A stretch of 64,000 nucleotides of DNA, taken from positions 1 through 64,000 of the forward strand of contig JAFKKO010000112.1 of the NCBI GenBank assembly GCA_017305455.1, written 5' to 3'. Both the position numbers and the translations under genes were made by a program. Positions 53,801-61,980 of the stretch are shown here, one piece after another. Below the pieces are notes generated by a model. It had not been told where the DNA came from and did not search any database. It was given only the letters and a program-made list of their open reading frames with translations. The first letter of the stretch is position 1. Every line of letters begins with the position of its first letter. The DNA comes from Hyphomicrobiales bacterium. GTDB lineage: Bacteria; Pseudomonadota; Alphaproteobacteria; Rhizobiales; Xanthobacteraceae.

Positions 53801-54613
53801 GAAACCAAATCCCTGCGGGTCATAATAGTTGTCATGCACCGTGACGGTGGTCTTGATCGAACTGTTGTCGACCGACACGAAGTAGCTCGCGCTGCCGATC
53901 ATGGTGTTGTGACCGATTTCGCCGCCGGCGACGTACTCGGTCATCAGGCCCTGAGTGGTCCCGCCTTTCTGTATCGTCGTGTTGTAGTTGATGGAGACGT
54001 TGAACGGGCCACCGGCAAGCTGGGTATAGTCGCCATGCGCGCCGGACGCCATTCCGCCGTTCTGGATGAGATTGTTCTGAATGACGACGGTCGAGTTGGC
54101 ACCGCCATCGATCTGCTGGATCATGTCGCCGCCGGCATTCTTGAGCCAGGAATCCTCGACGGTGAAGCCATTGCCGCGATACGAAATCAGGCCGCCCCAG
54201 CCGGGATCCTTCCCTGCTCCGTCGATGGTGCAGTAGGAGACGGTCATATTGGATGCCGCCGCCGTCGAAATGATCGGCGCGAGATTGTTCGACCCGATCA
54301 GGAAGTTGGAATTCGTGATCGTCGTGTTCGCAGCCTGAACCGAGACCTGCCACCCACCGTTGAGCGAGAAGTCATAGCCATCGAGCGTGACGTTGTTCCC
54401 CGTGACGGTGATAACCTTGGTGGTCGTGTTGACGGTCACTCCCGCCATCGAAATCGTTGCCGGATTCTTCAGCGCCAGCCCCTCTGGCACGCCTACGTGA
54501 TAATCCACTCCGGCGACGTTCCATGCCGGCCGGTTCGCACCGTAACTATCCAGCAGATCTGGATACTGCGGTGAGCCAGCCGATGCATTCACGGAACCAT
54601 CATTCACAGCCAT
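50825..54613 (-). CDS. Large type I-secreted protein: beta-helix, nine Ig-like repeats, RTX-like C-terminus
   Basis: This 1262-residue protein has no signal peptide. Residues 1-300 form a right-handed beta-helix-like domain with many N/G/T turns (TVTGNNVTLDGYDFSLNGG, VVIQNNLIQNGGM). Residues 318-1069 are eight Ig-like repeats of two alternating types: A at 318, 504, 693 and 887, and B at 411, 598, 787 and 980. A ninth diverged copy covers 1077-1155. The C-terminus has GTSGNDFFKGNGGQDTFVF, a single RTX-type nonapeptide cluster, and ends LAALDKTDFHFV, a typical type I secretion tail. GGAGAA precedes ATG 54613. The adjacent exporter genes are the likely secretion system. An adhesin, matrix protein or polysaccharide-acting enzyme are all possible. 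Confidence 0.88.
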   Translation of the reverse strand: MAVNDGSVNASAGSPQYPDLLDSYGANRPAWNVAGVDYHVGVPEGLALKNPATISMAGVTVNTTTKVITVTGNNVTLDGYDFSLNGGWQVSVQAANTTITNSNFLIGSNNLAPIISTAAASNMTVSYCTIDGAGKDPGWGGLISYRGNGFTVEDSWLKNAGGDMIQQIDGGANSTVVIQNNLIQNGGMASGAHGDYTQLAGGPFNVSINYNTTIQKGGTTQGLMTEYVAGGEIGHNTMIGSASYFVSVDNSSIKTTVTVHDNYYDPQGFGFVYPNSGPDDGSAKSIYIHNVNMKTGAVLQDSNAPVAPPVQAPAPGAPTIASFSNDSGVVGDGITNDNTLTLTGTAAANGTVKVFDGATQIGTATANASGAWSFTTSALADGAHNLTAKVTDASGQTSAASAVLAVKIDTVAPAAPIEVGDSVVNGNQVLLNGTAEANSTVKVYDGLTLVGTTTTKADGTWSVTTSALSAGSHDLFATATDVAGNTSAKSLPLDPIINGPAPGAPTIASFSNDTGVVGDHITSDNTLTLTGTAAANGTVKVFDGATQIGTATANASGAWSFTTAALADGAHNLTAKVTNASGQSSAASATLAVKIDTAAPNAPTVAAPTGNTNGSVNLTGTAEAGSTVQVFDGKTQIGTATANSSGAWSLTTGALTSGNHTLTAKATDAAGNTSAASAGVVANIPSATPAPSAPKISSFSNDTGVAGDNITSDNTLTLKGTAAANSTVKVFDGATQIGTATANSSGAWSYTTAKLADGAHNLTAKATDASGQTSAASAVLAVKIDTAAPVAPTMTSTTAGTTAKGGTVTLTGTAEANSTVQVFDGKTQIGTATANSNGAWSLTTGTLTTGNHALTAKATDAAGNTSVASAGLKVNVPSTRPSAPDAPKISSFSNDTGVAGDNITSDNTLTLKGTAAANSTVKVFDGATQIGTAAVNSSGAWSFTTAKLADGAHNLAAKVTNASGQTSAASAVLAVKIDTHAPTAPKIASGDGAANADHVTLAGTAEANSTVHVFDGTKQIGTATANEKGAWTYVADSLSDGSHSFTTKAMDAAGNTSGSSAAFDVKIDTHVATPAPSAAFTNVVQNWNDTVTFKGTADPHSQISIYDNGHAKPIGSVKVGSDGNWSYKTSSAVSDGVHNFTATVTDKAGNTGSLPGNAVLGTNCNDVLKGTSGNDFFKGNGGQDTFVFTSNFGADIIKDFNAIGRNHDVVQFSKSVFDSFADVLAHAAQNGHDVLIDAGGGNTLTLKDTKLAALDKTDFHFV
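51409..53662 (-). repeat. Tandem DNA repeats coding for alternating Ig-like domains
   Basis: Four copies of an A+B double unit with a period of about 558-582 bp, giving near-identical stretches (for example the DNA encoding TVKVFDGATQIGTA occurs in all four A units). The A units begin near 53662, 53104, 52537 and 51955. Such repeats can recombine, so copy number may vary between strains and the assembly here deserves checking. Confidence 0.8.
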
Positions 54614-55427
54614 TTAGTTCTCCACTTAAATTTCAACCAAGTTCCCCCCGGGGAACACTCTCCATTTCGGATTATTTTGAGTGACGTCCCCGACATGCGA
54701 CACGGGCGTGCAGCATGAGGGCAGTAGTGGTCGACGGCCGGAGGCAATTTTAAGACAACTTAACGGCCCGGCTAAGGTGATTTTAAATGTCGCCGCCCAA
54801 CTGTTCCCGCGAAAATATTATGCGGCGCGATAAACCCTTAAAGGACATGGATATTCATGACGTGTGTTTACCGCGCCACACATTGGAAAAATGCGAAGAC
54901 CAGCGGCCGTTTATTATCGCCACTGCGGTTCCAGCAAAACGGCCAATCCCGCCGGCAATCCGGCCGACAAGATAAACACAGTTTTCTCTCATAAACCGGA
55001 CGCCAAATGACACGCAAAAACAGCACATCGGCTTTTTCACAACCGGAAATGAAAATAACCAAGCCTGTTGCTGACCCGTCTATTGAGATATTTTCTTTTA
55101 TTGCGAAGTCAGATTGTGCGTTTGCGCGGCCGACTATTTTCAAATCCGACAATTCCGAACCGCGATATCTTCATTAAACGTATTCGGCATAAACCGGGAA
55201 AATCGCGGTGATTCGCTGCTCCATAGCATTGCCGGCGCGGATAAACCGATCGGTTCCCGTCCAGTCATTAAGTCTGTTCCGGACCAAGCGCTGCTCCACC
55301 GGAGCAATGGGTTTTCGCCGATTTTCTGCAACCGTTGGTTTTAATACCGATCGCATCACCAACCGTCCGAAATTGGCAACATGGCGCTCGTGCGCATGCC
55401 CGGCCAGTCTGCGTCCATATTATTGGG
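54614..55427. other. 814-nt gap upstream of the large secreted-protein gene
   Basis: No gene is supported. The sequence is notably richer in A/T than its surroundings (for example around 54750-54850 and 55030-55140) and should contain the promoter and long 5' leader of the secreted-protein gene. I saw no clear intrinsic terminator for the GT2 gene ending at 55428 and no recognisable riboswitch. Short open frames here lack ribosome sites and conserved features. Confidence 0.5.
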
Positions 55428-56510
55428 CTATGTTTTAATTCCGCGACGCGCTGTTGGAACCGGGAGACTCCACGAGTCGGAATTCTGCAACCCGAGCGCC
55501 ACATCCGGCCGTCCGGTTTTGCCCCTCACGCCGTCCAGCAATCCGGTAAGCGCGACCTGCGCGGCGCGCGGCGATCCCTTGAGCAGGTAGCGCAGGGCAA
55601 ACAGCAGGCCGACCGCAAAATGGCAGCCCCAGCGCCACCCGGCGAAACGGCGGGCGTACAGGATGCCGTTGCGGGCCGAAAGGTAGACCGAGAGGTGCGA
55701 GCGTTTTGCAGGATCGACCGCCGATCCGATCGCCGTGCCGCCGATGTGGCGGATGACAGCCTTCGCGGCAAAACCGATCCGGTGCTGTCCGCGGCGACAT
55801 CCCCAATCCAGATCCTCGATATAAAGAAAGTAATCTTCGGCCATGAGGCCGACATCCTCGACAAAGGCGCGCGTGACAAGAACGCACGCGCCGCTGACCG
55901 CATCGATACTGGCCAGAAGTTCGTCGGACGGCACGCTGCCGGCCGGAGAATTACGTCCCACGGCCACCACGCGGCCGGTTAAACGGGACCAGCGCAGCCC
56001 GTAATTAATCACCTTGTCGGGTGCGTCAGCGAAAACCAGGGTTCCGCCAACCATGCCGCAGCCTTCGGCAGACTTGACCATCAGCTCCGACAGACAGTCC
56101 TCGTCGATTTCCGTGTCGGGATTGAGAACAAGCACGGCTTTCCAGCCCGGAGCGTCAAGCAATTGCTCGAGCCACGCATTGATGCCGCCACCATAACCAA
56201 GATTGTCGATCGCCAGTCCCAGGCGGACGACATTCCCTTCGCCGTAAAATCGGCATTTCACCACCTCGACCAGCCGTCCTGACGGGTTGTCCAGCGGATC
56301 CGCATCACCGGCGATCTGCTGCAACGCCCCATCGGGGCCGGCAACCACATCCCGCAATCGCGCAAAGGCCGCGCGTCCGCCATTCTCGCAAACAAAGACC
56401 TCAAAATCTTTCCAGCGCGAGCGCGCCAGCGACTTCAGACAGTGCGCGACATCGGAAGGATTGCGGTATGAAACAATGAGCACCGCCAGTTTTGCGCGAT
56501 CAACGGTCAT
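55428..56510 (-). CDS. GT2-family glycosyltransferase
   Basis: This 360-residue GT-A glycosyltransferase has VLIVSYRNPSDVAHCLKSL at the N-terminus, LNPDTEIDEDCLSEL (DxD-like), SGACVLVTRAF and the ED(L)DW motif in YIEDLDWGCR, typical of rhamnosyl- and related transferases in polysaccharide clusters. It starts 11 nt inside the 3' end of the GT4 gene, so it belongs to the same operon (60123 to 55428). It should add a sugar to a polyprenyl-linked repeat unit in the cytoplasm. Confidence 0.88.
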   Translation of the reverse strand: MTVDRAKLAVLIVSYRNPSDVAHCLKSLARSRWKDFEVFVCENGGRAAFARLRDVVAGPDGALQQIAGDADPLDNPSGRLVEVVKCRFYGEGNVVRLGLAIDNLGYGGGINAWLEQLLDAPGWKAVLVLNPDTEIDEDCLSELMVKSAEGCGMVGGTLVFADAPDKVINYGLRWSRLTGRVVAVGRNSPAGSVPSDELLASIDAVSGACVLVTRAFVEDVGLMAEDYFLYIEDLDWGCRRGQHRIGFAAKAVIRHIGGTAIGSAVDPAKRSHLSVYLSARNGILYARRFAGWRWGCHFAVGLLFALRYLLKGSPRAAQVALTGLLDGVRGKTGRPDVALGLQNSDSWSLPVPTARRGIKT

Positions 56511-57765
56511 GGCCGAGGCAATCCATCATCTGCCGCCGACGCCGGCGCGCCACAGCATCCCAGACAAACTGCCCGGCGCGCTCGGCCGCGGCGCTCGACA
56601 TGGCCCGCCGACATTGCGCGTCCTCCGCCAGCAGACGAAGCGCCGCGATCCAGCCGGCGGCGTCATAGGGATCGAGCACCAGACCCTCGCAGCCATGGCG
56701 CACGATCCGGCCCGCGCCCATGGCCGTGGTCACGACCGGAAGGCCAAACCCGCAGGCTTCGTACGTCACCAGCGGACTGCCCTCCTCCAGCGAGGGAAAC
56801 ACGAAGATGTCCGCCGAGCGGTAAACAGATCCAATGTCCGGAAAATAATCGAGTACGGTCACATCGCTCCGGCCAAGCAGACCGGCGCACCTCTCCTTGA
56901 TGGCCGGCTCCATCTCTCCGGCGAGCACCAGACGCCCCTTCACCCCGCTTCGCGCCCAGTAATCGAGCAGCAGATGGGCGCCCTTGCGCACGCAGATGGC
57001 GCCGACGAAAACCGCGGTGATGCCATCACCCGCAGGAAAGCGCTTGCCGGATCCGGAAAAACGGGCAGGATCCCAGCCATAAGTCGCCGGCAGCATCTTG
57101 CGCGACGGCACGCCATTCTCCAGCAGCGATGCCTCGACCGCGGGGCTGGGACAGAAAATGTGATCGACCACCTCCGATATCCGTGTTTCGCGCTCGACCG
57201 TGCGATCGGTGATCCCGTGTCCGGGCGCCATCCCGAACCGCTCATAGGCATGATCGAGAATCTTTTTGGCGGTGCCGGTGTGGCAGTTGAACTGTTCGCG
57301 AAAGATCGTGACACCGCGCCGTTTCAATTCCAGAACGGTCTCGATGCTGGCGTCGGGCCAAAGATAGGCGGCGGAGCGCTGCGACTGAAAGCGGTCGATA
57401 CACGCCAGAAACATGTCTTCCATGCCGCGTGCCGCCAGAGCCTGAACCCATCGATACGGCAGATATCGCGCCCAGGCCGGCAGAGCCTCGATCACATCCA
57501 CCGATCGCAACGACAATCGGCTGCGGGACGTGACGATCGCCACCTTGAAATCCCGTTCGGCCATGCCGCTGGCGAGAGAACCGCAGGTGTAGCCAACGCC
57601 TTTTCCATTGAGCGGCAACGGCATCAACACCCCGATCGAGACGCCCACTGACTGTCCCGCACGCTCATCTCCGACCAACCGCAAGACATCCCCGTCAGAC
57701 ATGCCCGGCTCCGCCGAACCGCCGTCCCGCGCCGTCTGCGTCCCTGCGCGCAGCATCGTCATCAT
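56500..57765 (-). CDS. GT4-family glycosyltransferase
   Basis: This 421-residue GT-B enzyme has a donor half with FVGAICVRKGAHLLLDYW, the GEMEPAIKERC region and the conserved segment VFPSLEEGSPLVTYEACGFG (GT4 EGSP...E motif). ATG 57765 gives a 4-nt overlap with the upstream gene (ATGA), which decides the start; an in-frame extension further upstream is noncoding-like. Its 3' end overlaps the GT2 gene. It is part of the minus-strand polysaccharide operon. Confidence 0.88.
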   Translation of the reverse strand: MMTMLRAGTQTARDGGSAEPGMSDGDVLRLVGDERAGQSVGVSIGVLMPLPLNGKGVGYTCGSLASGMAERDFKVAIVTSRSRLSLRSVDVIEALPAWARYLPYRWVQALAARGMEDMFLACIDRFQSQRSAAYLWPDASIETVLELKRRGVTIFREQFNCHTGTAKKILDHAYERFGMAPGHGITDRTVERETRISEVVDHIFCPSPAVEASLLENGVPSRKMLPATYGWDPARFSGSGKRFPAGDGITAVFVGAICVRKGAHLLLDYWARSGVKGRLVLAGEMEPAIKERCAGLLGRSDVTVLDYFPDIGSVYRSADIFVFPSLEEGSPLVTYEACGFGLPVVTTAMGAGRIVRHGCEGLVLDPYDAAGWIAALRLLAEDAQCRRAMSSAAAERAGQFVWDAVARRRRRQMMDCLGHDR

Positions 57766-58940
57766 CGCTCGCTCCGGGCCGCTCTTGCGCGCCACGTCCG
57801 CTTCACGCCCGCAAGCCAGGGCGTCCATCGCAGCACGTCCCTCGCCGAACGGTTCAGCGCGCCGACACAGGTGCGTAACGCATTCACCCATACGGCCTTC
57901 AGTCTCGGAGCAAAAATATAGACGGCGGATTCCTGCCAGTGCCGATTGGCCAGCCTCTCCTTGTAGGATGTGTCGCCGATGCCGAAATCGATCAGCCGGA
58001 CAGGATCGCCGGACTGCGCGTCATTCAGACTCTCGATTACTTTTACAATCAGGTACATGCCGGGCGCGTATTTCGCGTAGGCCGCATCGAAACAAAGATA
58101 CTCGCTGAGAAAAATCCCGTCACGGAGCGATCCGATCCAGAACGCGCAGGGCTGGCCGTCGAGATAGAGAATATATCCGCGCATCCAGCCTTTGCCGGCT
58201 TCGAAGGCGAGACGGGAGCGAACGACCGGCGTGTCCGAAAAACCCACATTCAGTCCGCGCTGGTAGGACTTCGCGGCGATGATTTCCGCGTCCCGCATCA
58301 GAGTGTCGATATCGGCGGCAGTGCTGAAGCACGCGATCCTGCTGTCGCCGAACGCTTCGGTCAGATGTCGCGCCCGCTTGCGCTGTTGATACCGCTCGTT
58401 TTGCGAGAGGCTGGCGACAAATGAGCCGGGCGCCCCGGACAGATCGCGCACCCGGCGCGCCTGCGGATCGATGCAGCGATCCGCGCACCAGCGGTATGGA
58501 AGGGCTGTCGCCGCCTGCACAAGAGGGGAATGAATATCCGGGCAATGCAGCGACGCCGCGTCCGCCTCACCCTTGGCAAGCGAATCGAGGATGCTGCCGA
58601 TCAGCCATTTCGAGGTGGCCGCGGTGATGTCGCCCAGCCACCCGCCATGCACGATCTGCAAAATCCGCAGCTTCGGGACGGGCAGCGCGAAGTAGCCCAG
58701 CCTGACAGGGACATACCCCGTCTCCAACCGGGCCGCGAGCAGAGCCTTGGGAACGTCTCCTTCGTAGAGCACGACGACATGGGGCCGTTCGGCGTCCCGA
58801 TAGATCTGCACAATGAAGAGAAAGAAATCGAGATCGGCGTCCCGGCGAGGATGGCACGCATTCCAGAATTCCCGCAGCTCTCCGATCTGCGGATCGGTCC
58901 TGAGAATTCCGATGCGGTAAGGCCCTGTCACCTTGTTCAT
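57762..58940 (-). CDS. FemAB/BcsL-like GNAT-fold acyltransferase
   Basis: This 392-residue protein contains the Acetyltransf_6 (CelD/BcsL, FemAB-like) fold. It has a motif region ERYQQRKRARHLTEAF, SYQRGLNVGF, and the late pattern FWIGSLRDGIFLSEYLCFDAAYAKYAPGMYLIVKVIE followed by IDFGIGDTSYKERL. Such proteins occur in exopolysaccharide clusters and are thought to acylate sugars or amino sugars. It is encoded between the acyltransferase-3 gene (46 nt upstream) and GT4 (4-nt overlap). The acyl donor and acceptor are unknown. Confidence 0.85.
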   Translation of the reverse strand: MNKVTGPYRIGILRTDPQIGELREFWNACHPRRDADLDFFLFIVQIYRDAERPHVVVLYEGDVPKALLAARLETGYVPVRLGYFALPVPKLRILQIVHGGWLGDITAATSKWLIGSILDSLAKGEADAASLHCPDIHSPLVQAATALPYRWCADRCIDPQARRVRDLSGAPGSFVASLSQNERYQQRKRARHLTEAFGDSRIACFSTAADIDTLMRDAEIIAAKSYQRGLNVGFSDTPVVRSRLAFEAGKGWMRGYILYLDGQPCAFWIGSLRDGIFLSEYLCFDAAYAKYAPGMYLIVKVIESLNDAQSGDPVRLIDFGIGDTSYKERLANRHWQESAVYIFAPRLKAVWVNALRTCVGALNRSARDVLRWTPWLAGVKRTWRARAARSER

Positions 58941-58986
58941 GGCGTGATCCGAAAAGTAACTGGCGCCCGCATTAAAGACGGCCGCA

Positions 58987-60123
58987 TCAAAGCGTTTTTC
59001 GTTCGAAGCTCACGGCAAGCTGCGTGCTCTCGCGCGCCAGTCGCGCGCCGAGAGCAATTCCCGGACGCTCCACCCCGCGATAGAGCAATTCGGAGGTCAG
59101 GATCGTGAGGGGAACTGTGAGGATCAACAGAGCGAAGAACGGCGGCGCTGTCGAAAACAGATGCAGCCAGATCCAGTAGCTGATGGAAATCACCGGCAAG
59201 TGGCACAGATAGGTCGAAAACGAACGCGACCCGAAATAGACGGCGGTCCGGCTTTCCAGCGCGTCCCGATAAATACGCGCGAACGGTGTCATCGCCGCCG
59301 ACGGATGCAGCGCCACTCCCGCAACGATCACCGCCCATATCAGAAGGGGCACACTCCACCTATCGAGCAAGGGCATCAGCACGATGACGAGCGCAAGAAT
59401 AGCCGCAGGATAGCGCAACCTGCCTGCAATGGACGGATAGAATAACCGGCTCGCGATACCGACGGCGAAATAACCCGCCGTCGCCGGCAGGAATCCCGGC
59501 TGATCGAAACTCCCGAACAGACGATGCCGGCAGGCGACCTCGACAAGCGCGATCGCCAAGGCGACATAAATCATGAGCCGCGGCCACCGCGTCGCGGCGA
59601 TGGCGGCAGGCGCGACAAGATAGAACTGCCATTCCAGCGACAGGCTCCAGGCCGGCATGTTGAATGCATATTGCGAGAACGGCAGCACGGTGTCGCTGAT
59701 CACGCCGTGAAGCATGGTCGCATGAGCGAAAAAATGCGGCAGCAGGAAATCATGATTGGACCGCGCGATGTCGGCGAGCAGCGCGGTGAACAGCGGATCG
59801 CCGGTGCCCGGAATCCGGGAGAGCAAACTCACCTGCAAATCGCTGGTGAAAAAGCCGATGACGCAGGTGACGGCGAACAGCGGAAAGATCCGCATGAAGC
59901 GGCGCAGCAGATAGATGCCGTAAGGCTCGGGTTTCTCGACCAAGAGGTGGGTAATGACGAATCCGCTGATAATCAGGAAAACCAGTACCGCAGGCAGGCC
60001 GATTTCTTTCAGGAGAGTTCCGAGACCTCGCGCGCGCAAATTCGAGAAGTAGGCGAGATGCGACAGGACCACGGACCATGCCAGCCAGCCTCGCAGCCCC
60101 TCGATCGCGCTGAACTTCCTCAT
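58987..60123 (-). CDS. Acyltransferase family 3 membrane protein (exopolysaccharide O-acylation)
   Basis: This 378-residue membrane protein has about 10 segments and the family start IEGLRGWLAWSVVLSHLAYF (catalytic His in the first helix), then SGFVITHLL and YLLRRFMRIFPLF. It belongs to the OafA/ExoZ-type group that transfers acetyl or other acyl groups to surface polysaccharides. ATG 60123 is the natural start. It heads the minus-strand operon and is divergent from the flippase gene across an AT-rich 300-nt gap. Confidence 0.9.
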   Translation of the reverse strand: MRKFSAIEGLRGWLAWSVVLSHLAYFSNLRARGLGTLLKEIGLPAVLVFLIISGFVITHLLVEKPEPYGIYLLRRFMRIFPLFAVTCVIGFFTSDLQVSLLSRIPGTGDPLFTALLADIARSNHDFLLPHFFAHATMLHGVISDTVLPFSQYAFNMPAWSLSLEWQFYLVAPAAIAATRWPRLMIYVALAIALVEVACRHRLFGSFDQPGFLPATAGYFAVGIASRLFYPSIAGRLRYPAAILALVIVLMPLLDRWSVPLLIWAVIVAGVALHPSAAMTPFARIYRDALESRTAVYFGSRSFSTYLCHLPVISISYWIWLHLFSTAPPFFALLILTVPLTILTSELLYRGVERPGIALGARLARESTQLAVSFERKTL

Positions 60124-60423
60124 CGCCCAAACCTCCGTCGTCCATTCGAGCGCGAATGGGATTCTGCGAGCGGACTTGATTTGACACGGGCTCGGCGTCC
60201 GGCGCCCGTGCCGGCACGACATTTAAATATATTAAATTATTTAATCTTTTAAATGTAAAATCCAGTGATAAAATGGCTTTCTGCGCAATTAACTCATCAA
60301 CTTCCTGCCAGATCCCTCCGTGAGGCCATCCGTGGCGATACCGCAAGCCGTATCAGATCGCCGGCGCAGTCCCCTGGTTTCAAGCCGCAGGGCCGCGACC
60401 CGATGGGCCTTGAGGGAATCCAA
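60124..60423. promoter_or_regulatory. Divergent promoter region with AT-rich palindrome
   Basis: Between the divergent acyltransferase and flippase genes, 60221-60260 is nearly all A/T. It contains ATTAAAT-T-ATTTAAT (60231-60245), a perfect 7-bp dyad, flanked by ATTTAAAT and TTTTAAAT. A candidate GC-rich hairpin GGCGCCCGTGCC lies just left. The palindrome shares its heptamer with 45673-45689. Both operons likely start here. Confidence 0.5.
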
Positions 60424-61908
60424 ATGAGGGATCTCAAGCAAAGGACCATCCGCAGCGGCCTCGCCAAACTGTGCAGTCAGGCGGCGGATTTCGTGCTCCG
60501 CATCGCCTCGCTGGTGATCATGGCGCGCCTTCTGGAACCGAAGGACTTCGGATTGATCGCGATGGTCACCGCGGTCACGGGATTTTACGGGCTGTTCACG
60601 TCCGCCGGCCTCTCGGCCGCCACGATCCAGGCGCCGACCGTCACCAACGAGCAGCTTTCCACCCTGTTCTGGATCAACATCGCCGTCGGAGCCGTGCTTG
60701 CATTCCTATGCGTGCTGACCGCGCCGGTGATCGTCCGATTTTATCACGAGCCGCGCCTGTTCTGGGTGACCGTGGCGGTCGCCATCGGCTTCATCATCAA
60801 CGCCGCGACGGTGCAGCATTCCGCGCTGCTGCAGCGCCAATTGCGCTACGTCACCCTCGCCGTCATCGAAACGCTGTCGCAGCTTGTAAGCTTCACCGTC
60901 GGTATCGTCATGGCCCTCAAGGGCTTCGGATACTGGGCGCTCGTCGGCGCCGCGATCACCACTCCTGCCTGCTTCATCGTCTGCCTCTGGGCTGTTACGC
61001 AATGGATTCCGCAGCTACCGCGCCGAAACGTTCAGATCGGCGCGATGCTTCGCTTCGGCGGCACGCTGACGCTGAACAGCGTCGTCGTTTACATCGCATA
61101 CAATCTGGAAAAGGTGCTGCTGGGACGCTTCTGGGGCGCGGACGTCCTCGGCATCTACGGGCGGGCCTATCAGCTGATCAATGTTCCGACCGATAATCTC
61201 AACTCAGCGGTCGGCGGGGTGACCTTCTCCGCGCTCTCGCGACTCCAGCACGACCCCGCCCGCTTCAAGAGCTATTTTCTCAAGGCCTACGCCCTGGTCA
61301 ACTCGCTGACCCTTCCCATCACGCTGTTCAGCGCCCTGTTCGGCGATCTCATCATCTCGGTGTGCCTCGGGCCGAAGTGGATGGAAGCGGTGCCCATCTT
61401 CCGCCTTCTCGCGCCGACGGTGATGGTGTTCGGCATCATCAATCCGCTGGGCTGGCTGCTTCTGGCCCTCGGGCTATACGGGCGAAGCTTCAGAATTGCG
61501 CTGGTGATCGCGCCTCTTGTCATCACGGCCTATCTGATCGGATTGCCCTACGGCCCAACCGGTGTCGCGCTGGCGTATTCGAGCGCGATGGCGCTCTGGC
61601 TGGTCCCGCATATTTTGTGGTGCGTGCACGGAACAGTCATTTCCCCGAAAGACCTGCTGTCGACACTCAGCAAGCCGCTGCTGTCCGCTCTCCTTGCCGC
61701 GGCCGTTGCATTCATCATCCAGCATTCCATCGGCGAGTCGTTGTCTCCGCTGCCGAGGCTTGTGCTCGTCGCCCTCACCATGGGCGTCACCTACATTCTG
61801 ACGCTGCTGTTCGTCATGGGACAGAACGCCCTTTACCTCGACATTCTGAAAGGGATCAGGAGCTCTCCACGCCTCGATGTGACCGAAGCCGAAGGGAGAT
61901 CCGTTTGA
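60424..61908 (+). CDS. Wzx-type polysaccharide flippase
   Basis: This 494-residue protein of the polysaccharide transport (MOP) superfamily has about 14 membrane segments and the typical N-terminus RSGLAKLCSQAADFVLRIAS, with ARLLEPKDFGLIAMVTAVTG and a mid-region GRFWGADVLGIYGRAYQL. It would flip polyprenyl-linked repeat units to the periplasm. ATG 60424 has GAGGGAATCC upstream. It is followed 72 nt later by the cysteine-rich gene on the same strand, so the two probably form one transcript. Confidence 0.9.
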   Translation: MRDLKQRTIRSGLAKLCSQAADFVLRIASLVIMARLLEPKDFGLIAMVTAVTGFYGLFTSAGLSAATIQAPTVTNEQLSTLFWINIAVGAVLAFLCVLTAPVIVRFYHEPRLFWVTVAVAIGFIINAATVQHSALLQRQLRYVTLAVIETLSQLVSFTVGIVMALKGFGYWALVGAAITTPACFIVCLWAVTQWIPQLPRRNVQIGAMLRFGGTLTLNSVVVYIAYNLEKVLLGRFWGADVLGIYGRAYQLINVPTDNLNSAVGGVTFSALSRLQHDPARFKSYFLKAYALVNSLTLPITLFSALFGDLIISVCLGPKWMEAVPIFRLLAPTVMVFGIINPLGWLLLALGLYGRSFRIALVIAPLVITAYLIGLPYGPTGVALAYSSAMALWLVPHILWCVHGTVISPKDLLSTLSKPLLSALLAAAVAFIIQHSIGESLSPLPRLVLVALTMGVTYILTLLFVMGQNALYLDILKGIRSSPRLDVTEAEGRSV

Positions 61909-61980
61909 TGGGTGCCGGCCGCCGACCAACAAACGGCAGCCGGAATTGTCACCGCGTTGATAACGAGTGATGGTGAGCAC

